From the NCBI GenBank assembly GCA_964550795.1, contig CAZKBH010000022.1, positions 1-64,000 on the forward strand: a DNA stretch of 64,000 nucleotides. Direction: 5' to 3'. The DNA is from M3007 sp964550795 (GTDB lineage: Bacteria > Bacteroidota > Bacteroidia > Chitinophagales > Saprospiraceae). Every line of letters starts with the position of its first letter. Position 1 is the stretch's first letter. The position numbers and the translations under genes are program-made. Positions 15,994 to 24,037 of the stretch are shown piece after piece. Below the pieces are notes generated by a model. That model did no database searches. It had not been told where the DNA came from and saw only the letters and a program-made list of their open reading frames with translations.

Positions 15994-18267
15994 ATGTCAT
16001 TTTATACAAAAATCCTGTTTGCACCCCTCCTGCTCCTTTTTTTTAGCCAAAATCTAAACGCGCAGACCTTTTATGGTCAGGTAACGGATATCAAGGAATT
16101 GCCGCTCCCAGGCGCTACAGTCGTCTGGACGGGCACGTCCATTGGAGCTCGTGCAGACGAAAACGGGGAGTTTGCGCTGCCTTTTCCACAGGATACGGCT
16201 GCAAAACCGCTGCGTTTGTCGGCTATTTTTGGTGGTGCCCGCGACACGTTCGAGATAGATGATTTGAGCAGTTATTGGACCTTATCTATGTCCGCCGACG
16301 TGACCTTGCAAGAAGTAACCGTGCGCGACGAAGTAACGGGAGCGTTCATTTCCGTGCTGCAACCGATTAAAACCGAAATCATCAACCGGGCGGAACTGCG
16401 TAAAGCCGCCTGCTGCGACCTCGCGGGCTGTTTTGAAACCCAAAGTACCGTTCAACCTACCACCACTAATATCCTGACCAACGCCAAAGAACTACGCATC
16501 CTTGGACTGAGCGGGGTGTACAATCAAGTGCTGGTAGATGGTTTGCCGACTATCCAGGGGCTGACTTATACCTACGGGACGGGCACAATTCCGGGCAGTA
16601 TGTTGGAAAATATTTGGGTAGTGAAAGGTGCAAATTCTGTGCTGCAAGGCTACGAAGGCATGGTTGGCCAGATTACGGTTTTCCCCCGGGAAGGCGGAAC
16701 TGCCGAGCCCGTTACGGCCGATATTCTGGTAAACAGTTTTGGCGAAAAACACCTGAATGCCGCATTGGCCACGAAAAAAACAAAATGGACCAATTATCTG
16801 GCGCTCCACGCCTCCCTTCCCGGCGGCAAATGGGATCGCGACGACGATACCTTTCTTGATTTGCCGCGCCTTACCCGCTATTCCGTGTATAACAAATGGC
16901 GCTATCGGAAAGAAAATGAAAACGGGCTAAGCGCCTTCATTGGAGCAAGATATGTGCACGAAGAGCGCATTGGCGGACAAGAAAATTTTGATCCAAAAAC
17001 CGATGAAGGAACCATCCGCGCTTACGGCCAAACCGTGCGTTTCCAGCAACCCGAAATTTTCAGCAAAACGGGCTGGCGCTTTGATGCCAACAACAAAATT
17101 TCTTTGCTTGCATCGTTTGTGGGCCAGGATCAAAACTCCTGGTTTGGTCTCACGCAATACGCTGCAAATCAACGCCATGCCTACGCTAACTTGCAATACG
17201 AACTTTATTGGGGCAAAAACAAGCTGCAAGATTTGAAGGCCGGCCTCAGTTTCCGGCATTTTATATTGGATGAAACGGTGGGTTTTTCTCCGGCAGATAC
17301 CCTTGGGCGGAGTTTTGCCGGCAATTACCGCCGGGAAGAAAACATCCCGGGTTTGTTTGCCGAAAATACCTTTCATTTCAAAGACGAACGTTGGGTTTGG
17401 GTGGCAGGCATTCGAGCAGATCGGCACAATGCCTTTGGTTGGTATGCTACGCCGCGCACGATGTTGCGCTTCAATCCAACACCCAATCTCGATTTGCGCG
17501 GAAGCATCGGAACGGGTTGGCGCACGGTCAATCTTTTCCCCGAAAATATTGCGCTGTTGGTCGGCAGCCGAGATATGGTTTTTGCCGAAGCGCTGCGTCC
17601 CGAACGCGCCTTGAATGCAGGTTTGAACGCCACGCGCCGTTTTAAAATCGGCAAAGCGAGCATGACCGCTACCGCCGATCTTTACCATACACGGTTCCAG
17701 AATCAGTTTTTCCCGGATTTCGACAGCGACCCAAACAAGGCCATAATTGCCAATTTTACAGGCCTTTCGCGCAGTAACGGGTTGCAACTTGAACTCAGCG
17801 CAGCTTGGAGCCGCCGCTTTGAACTGCGTGCGGCCTACAATTTCCTCGATGTTTTTCGGCATGAAAACGGCGAAAAAGTCTTGCTGCCCTTCAATGCGCG
17901 CCACAAAGTGCTGGGTGTAGCCACCTTCCGAACGCCCGGCGAGCGCTGGCAATTCGATGCCAACCTGCACTGGTATGGTCAGCAACGTTTGCCTGATACC
18001 CGACTCAATCCTGAAAACCTGCGCAGACCAGATTTTTCCGAGGCGTTCTCGATGGCGGGGGTACAGGTGCGTCGTGCCCTGCGCCGTTTCGACTTGTTTG
18101 CGGGCTGCGAAAACCTGTTTGATTTCCGGCAGCGTCGCCCTATTTTGGGTTGGGAGCAGCCCTTTGCGCGGGGTTTTGACCCCTCGTTTGCCTGGGGACC
18201 CACGCGGGGTCGGGAGTTTTATGTTGGTTTCAACTTTAAAATTGAACGAAAAAATGAACAGAACTGA
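15994..18267 (+). CDS. TonB-dependent outer-membrane receptor of the arsenic region
   Basis: 757 residues with a signal peptide (ILFAPLLLLFFSQNLNAQ). A carboxypeptidase-like regulatory domain (about 26-110) precedes the plug, which has the cysteine segment KAACCDLAGCFETQ and PGSMLENIWVVKGANSVLQG. A long beta-barrel of roughly 530 residues follows, with alternating aromatic strands to the C-terminus. TonB receptors import substrates across the outer membrane using proton-motive energy. The KAACC..FET motif is, from memory, common to a broad Bacteroidota receptor family and is not proof of arsenic binding. It lies between arsM and the ACR3 pump, and its stop overlaps the next gene by 14 bases, so a role in metal or methylated arsenic handling is an inference from position. 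Confidence 0.88.
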   Translation: MSFYTKILFAPLLLLFFSQNLNAQTFYGQVTDIKELPLPGATVVWTGTSIGARADENGEFALPFPQDTAAKPLRLSAIFGGARDTFEIDDLSSYWTLSMSADVTLQEVTVRDEVTGAFISVLQPIKTEIINRAELRKAACCDLAGCFETQSTVQPTTTNILTNAKELRILGLSGVYNQVLVDGLPTIQGLTYTYGTGTIPGSMLENIWVVKGANSVLQGYEGMVGQITVFPREGGTAEPVTADILVNSFGEKHLNAALATKKTKWTNYLALHASLPGGKWDRDDDTFLDLPRLTRYSVYNKWRYRKENENGLSAFIGARYVHEERIGGQENFDPKTDEGTIRAYGQTVRFQQPEIFSKTGWRFDANNKISLLASFVGQDQNSWFGLTQYAANQRHAYANLQYELYWGKNKLQDLKAGLSFRHFILDETVGFSPADTLGRSFAGNYRREENIPGLFAENTFHFKDERWVWVAGIRADRHNAFGWYATPRTMLRFNPTPNLDLRGSIGTGWRTVNLFPENIALLVGSRDMVFAEALRPERALNAGLNATRRFKIGKASMTATADLYHTRFQNQFFPDFDSDPNKAIIANFTGLSRSNGLQLELSAAWSRRFELRAAYNFLDVFRHENGEKVLLPFNARHKVLGVATFRTPGERWQFDANLHWYGQQRLPDTRLNPENLRRPDFSEAFSMAGVQVRRALRRFDLFAGCENLFDFRQRRPILGWEQPFARGFDPSFAWGPTRGREFYVGFNFKIERKNEQN

Positions 18268-18727
18268 ACTACTGCTTTCCATTTGGGAAGAGGGCCGCAC
18301 TCGGCTGACCAATCAGTTGGCTGGAATCAATCCGGCAGATTTGACTCGCCGCTTGCACCCCAATTCTAATACCTTGGGCTGGATCCTGCGACACGTTGGC
18401 GAAGTGGAATTGTTGTTTGCCAAAAACGTGTTTGGAGAACCGATTGAGGTGCGCGCCTCTACTGTGGGGCCAACGGTGAAAGACAGTGGACGGTTTACGG
18501 AATTGGAGCCACTTCTGGCACATCTGGAGGAGGCCCACCAGTCGCTGCGCTCGGCATTTGCGCGACAAAGTGCGGAAGATTGGGAGGCATATATTGAGAC
18601 CAAAGAATTTGGCCGCAAAACAAAAGCCGAGGCATTGGCCAGAGTCAGCACACACACGGCCTGGCATAGTGGACAGATTGTGTTGATATTGAAGTACGGA
18701 AGGGAGGAGATTGATTCGATTATTTGA
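18254..18727 (+). CDS. DinB-superfamily protein
   Basis: 157 residues from ATG 18254, a start that overlaps the end of the TonB receptor by 14 bases, suggesting translational coupling. The sequence fits the DinB/DUF664 four-helix bundle. An early histidine in GWILRHVGEVELL and a late HTAWHSGQIVLI provide the three histidines that bind a metal in this fold. Some members are thiol-dependent transferases, using mycothiol or bacillithiol. In an arsenic gene set a thiol-handling role would be logical but is not shown. A longer frame reaching back to 17957 is only an overlap with the receptor in another frame. Confidence 0.78.
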   Translation: MNRTELLLSIWEEGRTRLTNQLAGINPADLTRRLHPNSNTLGWILRHVGEVELLFAKNVFGEPIEVRASTVGPTVKDSGRFTELEPLLAHLEEAHQSLRSAFARQSAEDWEAYIETKEFGRKTKAEALARVSTHTAWHSGQIVLILKYGREEIDSII

Positions 18728-18746
18728 TTATTTGATTGATTCGATT

Positions 18747-18777
18747 GTTTACCCGCCATAGCTTTAGTGAAGGCGGG
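18747..18777 (+). repeat. REP-like hairpin, copy 2
   Basis: CCCGCC (18752-18757) and GGCGGG (18772-18777) flank ATAGCTTTAGTGAA. Copy 1 stands at 1-31 on the other strand. It sits between the DinB gene and the ACR3 gene and may end or weaken transcription. It is preceded by short GATTATTT/GATTCGATT iterations at 18715-18745. Confidence 0.6.
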
Positions 18778-18808
18778 AAATATTGCAGCGTTCAAAATCA
18801 ACAATTAT

Positions 18809-19858
18809 ATGAACAAAACGGATACCACAACCCCCAAACGGCTCGGTTTTTTAGACCGTTACCTTACCCTATGGATTTTTGCAGCCATGTTTATTGGCGT
18901 AGGCATGGGGTATTTTGTGCCCGGTACCGCCGACTTTATCAATCAATTCCAGATGGGCACCACGAACATTCCCATTGCCATTGGTTTGATCCTGATGATG
19001 TACCCGCCGCTGGCGAAGGTGAAGTATGAGGAATTGTCCAAAGTGTTCCAAAACAAGCGCGTTTTGGGACTTTCCCTGGTGCAAAACTGGCTGATTGGTC
19101 CTGCGCTGATGTTTATTTTAGCCATTGTTTTTTTGCAGGATAAGCCGGAATACATGGTCGGACTGATTATGATTGGCATTGCTCGCTGCATTGCCATGGT
19201 CATTGTCTGGAACGATCTGGCCAAGGGGGATAATGAATATGTGGCAGGCTTGGTGGCGCTCAACAGTGTTTTTCAGGTGCTTTTTTACAGCGTATATGCC
19301 TGGTTTTTTGTCACCATTTTGCCGCCTTTGTTTGGCATAAAAGGTATGGAAGTGAACGTCAGTATTGGGCAGATTGCGGAAAGTGTGTTTATCTATTTGG
19401 GCATTCCGTTTATCGCGGGCATGATTACGCGCTATACCTTGTTAAAAAGTAAAGGCAAGCAATGGTACGAGCAAGTGTTTATTCCCAAAATCAGCCCGAT
19501 TACGCTTATTTCGCTGTTGTTCACGATTGTGGTGATGTTCAGTTATAAGGGAAATTTGATTGTACAAATCCCCATGGATGTGGTACGGATTGCGATTCCA
19601 TTGGTCTTCTACTTCGTCATCATGTTTTTCAGTGCTTTTTTCCTGGCCAAACGTGCGGGGGTAGATTATGCCAAAAGTACCTCTCTGGCTTTCACGGCTG
19701 CAGGCAACAATTTTGAACTGGGCATTGCCGTAGCGATTGCCGTATTCGGCATCAATTCCGGGGTAGCATTTGCGGCAGTGATTGGTCCCCTCATTGAGGT
19801 TCCGGTGCTGATATTATTGGTTAATGTGGCATTGAAACAACAAAAGCATTTCAAATAA
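18809..19858 (+). CDS. arsB: ACR3-family arsenite efflux transporter
   Basis: 349 residues from ATG 18809. An inner-membrane arsenite exporter of the ACR3 (BART superfamily) type with about ten hydrophobic segments. Key family stretches are MMYPPLAKVKYEEL, GLIMIGIARCIAMVIVWNDL with the conserved cysteine used for arsenite recognition, LGIPFIAGMITRY, and TAAGNNFELGIAVAIAVFG. With ArsR and ArsM it supplies the efflux branch of detoxification. The long frame upstream to 18767 runs through the REP-like hairpin and is rejected. Some groups name this gene acr3 instead of arsB. Confidence 0.95.
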   Translation: MNKTDTTTPKRLGFLDRYLTLWIFAAMFIGVGMGYFVPGTADFINQFQMGTTNIPIAIGLILMMYPPLAKVKYEELSKVFQNKRVLGLSLVQNWLIGPALMFILAIVFLQDKPEYMVGLIMIGIARCIAMVIVWNDLAKGDNEYVAGLVALNSVFQVLFYSVYAWFFVTILPPLFGIKGMEVNVSIGQIAESVFIYLGIPFIAGMITRYTLLKSKGKQWYEQVFIPKISPITLISLLFTIVVMFSYKGNLIVQIPMDVVRIAIPLVFYFVIMFFSAFFLAKRAGVDYAKSTSLAFTAAGNNFELGIAVAIAVFGINSGVAFAAVIGPLIEVPVLILLVNVALKQQKHFK

Positions 19859-19861
19859 AAA

Positions 19862-20154
19862 GCCACGAATTGCACTATTTTTCACTAATTATCGTGAGTT
19901 CTGGATAGTATCCCTATTGCCAAAAGCAAAAACGGCGTAGCCGTGACATTTTGGTAGCCCAAAGGGCGTTGTGTAGAGGATAGGAACGGCGTAGCCGTGA
20001 CATTTTTATGTCGGAATAATGCCACGGCTACGCCGTTCATAAAATATTTGACGCTTCGCTACCATAATGTCGCCGCTATGCGGCTGGAATGGTCATTTTT
20101 TGCAGTGACTATCTAAAGCTCCGTTAATTAGTGAAAATTAGTGCAATTCATGGC
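19862..20154. mobile_element. MITE-like element with 30-bp terminal inverted repeats
   Basis: Terminal inverted repeats of 30 bases (19862-19891 and 20125-20154, two mismatches, beginning GCCACGAATTGCACTA) bound a 293-base unit without a gene. Inside are two direct copies of AACGGCGTAGCCGTGACATT (near 19930 and 19985) and an inverted copy CCACGGCTACGCCGTTCA near 20020. The right end abuts the metallophosphoesterase leader. No transposase is encoded. Confidence 0.7.
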
Positions 20155-20178
20155 AACCCATCCTCTCATTTTTTTTCT

Positions 20179-20955
20179 ATGAAAATCGCTCTTTTCTCCG
20201 ACATCCACGCCAATCTCCCCGCCCTTGAAGCCTTTTTTAAGGATCTGGAACAACGCCAACCCGACCAGATTTTTTGTCTCGGCGATTTAGTTGGCTACAA
20301 CATCTGGCCCAACGAAGTCATCCAGGAAATCCGCAAACGCGGCATCCCGACCATTGCCGGGAATTATGATTTCGGCATTGGCCGCGCCGGGGACGACTGC
20401 GGCTGCGCGTATAAATCGGATAGTGAAAAAGACAATGGCGCTATTTCCATTGCATTTACCAATAAGATTGTTGAGCCTGCCGAACGGCAGTATTTGCGTG
20501 AATTGCCAAGGCATATTCGCCTGGAGTTTGAAATGAATGACGGCGATATGTTGCAGATCATGCTGGTGCATGGAAGCCCTCGGAAGATCAATGAATATCT
20601 TTTTGAGGATCGGGAAGAAAAAAGTTTGATGCGCATCCTTGAAAGCGCCAACGCGGATATACTTTGTTTTGGGCATACGCATAAACCGTATCACCGCGTG
20701 ATGAATTCAGGGACTGAAACCGAGCCCCATTTCCGCCATGCTATCAACATTGGCTCGGTGGGCAAACCGAAAGACGGCGATCCCCGTGGCGGCTACGTCC
20801 TGCTGGAACTGGACGAGCACAGCAATTTGAGAAACGAAAACAGCATCCGGGTGGAGTTTGTGCGCTTTGAATACGATGTAGAAAAAGCGGCTGAAGCGGT
20901 GGAGAATAGCCCTTTGCCGAATGCTTATGCGACGGCATTGCGGATGGGTAGGTAG
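20179..20955 (+). CDS. Calcineurin-like metallophosphoesterase
   Basis: 258 residues from ATG 20179. All metal-binding motifs are present: FSDIHAN (D-x-H), LGDLVGY (GD), AGNYDFG (GN-x-D), MLVHGSP and FGHTHKPY (GH-x-H). This is the YfcE/MJ0936-like group, dinuclear-metal phosphodiesterases whose substrates are often unknown. The longer frame from 20131 would start inside the right terminal repeat of the MITE-like element and is not likely. A frameshifted copy of the last 45 residues is found at 31961-32097. Confidence 0.9.
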   Translation: MKIALFSDIHANLPALEAFFKDLEQRQPDQIFCLGDLVGYNIWPNEVIQEIRKRGIPTIAGNYDFGIGRAGDDCGCAYKSDSEKDNGAISIAFTNKIVEPAERQYLRELPRHIRLEFEMNDGDMLQIMLVHGSPRKINEYLFEDREEKSLMRILESANADILCFGHTHKPYHRVMNSGTETEPHFRHAINIGSVGKPKDGDPRGGYVLLELDEHSNLRNENSIRVEFVRFEYDVEKAAEAVENSPLPNAYATALRMGR

Positions 20956-21083
20956 CAGGTCGCATACTCGGTCAAATAAACCTGTTGTCTGTGCTACAAC
21001 AATATTTGTCGTATTTTGCCCGGCATCAGCCATGCTTTTTTTAGGCATCAACATAACTGATTCAAATTGTGTTGTTAGGTACG

Positions 21084-23219
21084 ATGAAACAAGTTATTAA
21101 GTCCCTGCTTTCCCTGATCCTGTTTACAGTGGCGTTCCAAACGCTCGCCTCAGCCCAACAAAATTCAAGCATGGGGGGAAGCATGCAGGAATCCCTCGAC
21201 TTTGCCACTCAATTAATGATCTCGAAGCAAAGCAAAAGTGCTGTGCTGATTACAGGTAAATTGTTGGAGCGGCTTGAAAAAGAAGGGAAATACAATGCTC
21301 CTTTCGGTTTGAAAGTGCAACTGATACACGGCTCGGCCCTTGTTAATGCTGAAAAGTTAGGTTCGGGCTTGGATTTTTTATTGAAGTTAAAAGAAACAAG
21401 CCAGGCAAAGAAACAGTGGGATGTTTTTGCTGAAACCTGCCGTGTCATCGCATCTGTATTGGAATATGCAGAGAAGAAGGAGGGGAGTTTATCCAATCTC
21501 AGGGAAGCACAAGCAACCATCAGTCAATACCATTTGGATTCTATTTATCCGAATTTTGCGGTACGTATTTCTTCCTGGCACCGGTTATTTGGCGATAGAG
21601 ACTCATCTATTTTTTATGCCCAGGAGGCCATTCGTACTGCAAGACAGTTCGGGAAGGTTTTTGAGGAAGCCGAGGGGCATTTACTCCTGGGAATAAATCT
21701 CAGCCAAACAGATCCCCAGGGAGCGATCTCCCATTATAAAGAAGCTGCGCAATTGTACCGAAAAGGCAAAGTATTCTTTACCTTTTGTTACATACATTTA
21801 ACCATGGCTGATTTGAATCTCGCCAGGGGAAAGCCAAGGGAGGCCATGGCCAACATAGACACCGCGTTCCTTTATTATCCGCTAACTACCGGGAACAACG
21901 CCGAACGGATTTTCCGAGCCTATATCCACAAGGGGAATGCTTTTCAACAACTGGGCCAGCTCGATTCCGCTATTTTTTACCTGAAAACAGGGCACAAGAT
22001 GGAGTTGGAATCAGTCGAATCCCTAAATCTGGAAAAAATTGTAGAAATAGACAACAAATACAACGTAAGACAAAAAGTAAAGGAACTTGATGCCAAAAAT
22101 CTTGAACTTCAAACAGGAAATGATAGACAGAATTTGTTGGTGGTGCTAATTTCGATGATTTTCGTCTTCGCAGGAATTCTGGCATTTTTTTACCTGCGAT
22201 TGCGCAAAGCCAACCAAATTACCCGCGAACAATCCAGACAACTCAAATCCCTCGACACCGCCAAGTCTCACTTCTTCGCCAACGTCTCCCACGAACTGCG
22301 CACCCCGCTCTCGCTGATGCTCGGCCCCATCGGCACCCTCCTGAAAGATAAGCAACTGACCGACAAACAAGCCAATCTGTTGCAACTGGCCCAGCACAGC
22401 AGCAAACAACTCGAACAACTGGTGACCGACATCCTGGACCTGGGCAAGCTGGAAATGGGTAAGATGGAACTGAACGAAACACCGACCGAAGTAGCGCCTT
22501 TTTTCCGCAGCTACTTCGCCCAGTTTGAGTCGCTGGCCGAAAGCAGGCATATTAATTTTTCGCTTGACATGGCTGTGGACAATGACGTGGTAGCTCTTTT
22601 AGATCAGGTCAAATGCCGCCAAATTCTGAACAACCTACTCTCCAACGCCTTCAAATTCACTCCGGCGGGTGAACGTGTGGCAGCCAAACTATCGCTGAGC
22701 GATGGTACGATCCAACTAAGCGTCGCCGACACCGGCCCCGGCATCCACCCGGACGACCTGCCTCATGTATTCAATCGCTACTTCCAAACCAACCGACCTG
22801 ACAAATCCGCAGAAGGTGGCACGGGCATTGGCCTGGCCCTCTGCCACGAGTACGCACAGTTGTTTGGCGGCAAAATTGAGGTGGAAAGTATGCTTGGGCA
22901 AGGCACGACGTTCACCGTGACGTTCCCTGTCAGCGTTGTTGACAGCGCAAAAATTTTGGATGCTGATCCAGAAATCCAATACGCTGCCCAACTGCAACCG
23001 ATCCCTGCCCTTACGCCACAAAAGCCATCTGACACGAAAAAGCCAACAGTCTTAGTCGTAGAAGACAATCCCGACCTGCAAGCTTATATCCGAATCATTT
23101 TGTCGGAAAAATACAATATTGTCACTGCTGAAAACGGCCAAACAGCCTTGAGCGTTATGGGTTATGAGTTAGGAGAGATGCCGGAGCAAGCCGGGATTCA
23201 AATAACTCATAACTCATAA
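21084..23219 (+). CDS. Hybrid sensor histidine kinase, truncated in its receiver domain
   Basis: 711 residues from ATG 21084, with a signal peptide (ILFTVAFQTLASAQ). A TPR-like periplasmic half (about 60-330) is followed by a transmembrane helix (LLVVLISMIFVFAGILAFFYL). HisKA has FFANVSHELRTPLSLMLGP and HATPase has NNLLSNAFKFT and GTGIGLALCHEYA. A receiver domain starts at PTVLVVEDNPDLQAYI but breaks off after TALSV: from 23157 the frame enters a palindromic insert and ends at 23219. The missing receiver half plus an AraC domain is encoded in another frame from 23222. The kinase core is intact, but its own output domain is cut away. Confidence 0.85.
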   Translation: MKQVIKSLLSLILFTVAFQTLASAQQNSSMGGSMQESLDFATQLMISKQSKSAVLITGKLLERLEKEGKYNAPFGLKVQLIHGSALVNAEKLGSGLDFLLKLKETSQAKKQWDVFAETCRVIASVLEYAEKKEGSLSNLREAQATISQYHLDSIYPNFAVRISSWHRLFGDRDSSIFYAQEAIRTARQFGKVFEEAEGHLLLGINLSQTDPQGAISHYKEAAQLYRKGKVFFTFCYIHLTMADLNLARGKPREAMANIDTAFLYYPLTTGNNAERIFRAYIHKGNAFQQLGQLDSAIFYLKTGHKMELESVESLNLEKIVEIDNKYNVRQKVKELDAKNLELQTGNDRQNLLVVLISMIFVFAGILAFFYLRLRKANQITREQSRQLKSLDTAKSHFFANVSHELRTPLSLMLGPIGTLLKDKQLTDKQANLLQLAQHSSKQLEQLVTDILDLGKLEMGKMELNETPTEVAPFFRSYFAQFESLAESRHINFSLDMAVDNDVVALLDQVKCRQILNNLLSNAFKFTPAGERVAAKLSLSDGTIQLSVADTGPGIHPDDLPHVFNRYFQTNRPDKSAEGGTGIGLALCHEYAQLFGGKIEVESMLGQGTTFTVTFPVSVVDSAKILDADPEIQYAAQLQPIPALTPQKPSDTKKPTVLVVEDNPDLQAYIRIILSEKYNIVTAENGQTALSVMGYELGEMPEQAGIQITHNS

Positions 23220-23221
23220 CT
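23157..23221. repeat. 65-bp palindromic insert splitting the hybrid kinase
   Basis: GGTTATGAGTTAGGAG at the left and AACTCATAACTCATAACTCC at the right are inverted relatives, with a centre holding CCGGAGCAAGCCGG. The length (65, not a multiple of three) and stops in all useful frames break the receiver domain between TALSV and PDLVLSDLMMP. Confidence 0.75.
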
Positions 23222-23245
23222 CCTGACCTTGTTCTCTCCGACCTC

Positions 23246-23836
23246 ATGATGCCCGTCATGGACGGCCTCCAACTGCTCGAAAAACTCAAATCCAGCGATG
23301 CCACCCGGCACATCCCCGTCATCATGCTTACGGCCCGGGCGGATGTGCGCGACAAACTGAAAGCCCTGCGTATTGGCGTGGACGATTACATGACCAAGCC
23401 CTTTGAGGAGGAAGAATTGCTGGCGCGGATTGAAAACCTGCTGAAAAACCAGACGGTACGGAAACAAGAAGCCCCCTCAGCGCCTGAGACGACTCGCCCG
23501 CAAGTTTCCGAGGAAGACCAGCAATGGCTGGAAGGTTTTGAGGCTTATGTACAAAAACATCTTTCCAGCGACACCCTGACCGTATCTGCTTTGGCCGGCA
23601 CCTTTGCCATGAGCGATTCCACTTTGCAGCGGCAATTAAAACGGCTAACGGGGCTCTCGCCCATTCAATATCTGCAAGAAATGCGGCTGGATGAAGGCCG
23701 TAAACTGCTGGAAACCCGGCGCTATAATTCCATCGGCCAGGTAGCGGCCCAAGTGGGCTTCCAGGATGCGCGCTCTTTTTCGAGGAGTTACAAGCAACGG
23801 TTTGGGAAGTTGCCCTCGGAAATGATGGGGGAGTGA
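23246..23836 (+). CDS. Detached receiver + AraC-type output half of the hybrid kinase
   Basis: 196 residues from ATG 23246; homology begins earlier, at 23222, as PDLVLSDLMMPVMDG, where D of SDLMMP is the phospho-acceptor. After VIMLTARADV and DYMTKPF the receiver ends. An AraC-type helix-turn-helix follows (FAMSDSTLQRQLKRLTG, then QVAAQVGFQDARSFSRSYK). Together with the upstream gene this was one two-component hybrid protein. It could be expressed as a separate fragment by internal initiation, but its receiver lacks the N-terminal acidic residues, so phosphorylation would fail. Best viewed as the second half of a disrupted gene. Confidence 0.7.
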   Translation: MMPVMDGLQLLEKLKSSDATRHIPVIMLTARADVRDKLKALRIGVDDYMTKPFEEEELLARIENLLKNQTVRKQEAPSAPETTRPQVSEEDQQWLEGFEAYVQKHLSSDTLTVSALAGTFAMSDSTLQRQLKRLTGLSPIQYLQEMRLDEGRKLLETRRYNSIGQVAAQVGFQDARSFSRSYKQRFGKLPSEMMGE

Positions 23837-23871
23837 TTTTGGGCTTAAAAATAACCCCCTTACCTCTCATT

Positions 23872-24016
23872 CCCCCTCATTTTGACGGAAATGGCTGCAA
23901 GATTGACCGAAATGGTCACTTGGAAGCAGCCCACCTTTGTCCCAGTTCCCGCTACTTATGTGAAGTATTTTGTGGCAGGGCAAGGAGGAAGCCGAAAATC
24001 CTTTAAAGAGTAGGTA
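23872..24016 (+). repeat. Leader repeat L, copy 1
   Basis: A 145-base block nearly identical to 25383-25527, ending 22 bases before the start of the next secreted-protein gene. It holds TGACGGAAATGG (23883-23894) and TGACCGAAATGG (23904-23915), direct repeats exactly 21 bases apart, and a 40-codon open frame (23891-24013). Likely a shared promoter/leader unit. Confidence 0.8.
23891..24013 (+). CDS. Possible 40-residue leader peptide, copy 1
   Basis: Reads MAARLTEMVTWKQPTFVPV and continues to a stop at 24011-24013. The second leader copy keeps the same start, length and stop, with five amino-acid differences near the end (Y/C, S/G, F/P, K/T and none that break the frame). No signal peptide or known family. 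May be a real small protein, a leader peptide, or just open sequence inside a repeat. Confidence 0.3.
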   Translation: MAARLTEMVTWKQPTFVPVPATYVKYFVAGQGGSRKSFKE

Positions 24017-24037
24017 TAAGCAGTTAATTATTGAAAA

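Noticed and set aside
16396..16440. The KAACCDLAGCFET cysteines of the TonB receptor as an arsenic-binding site.
   Set aside because: A similar motif is, as I recall, common in Bacteroidota TonB receptors outside arsenic loci, so it is not evidence of arsenic binding.
16927..18312. A 461-codon minus-strand frame opposite the TonB receptor.
   Set aside because: It shadows a well-supported gene, and its composition matches the complement of barrel codons; no family motif.
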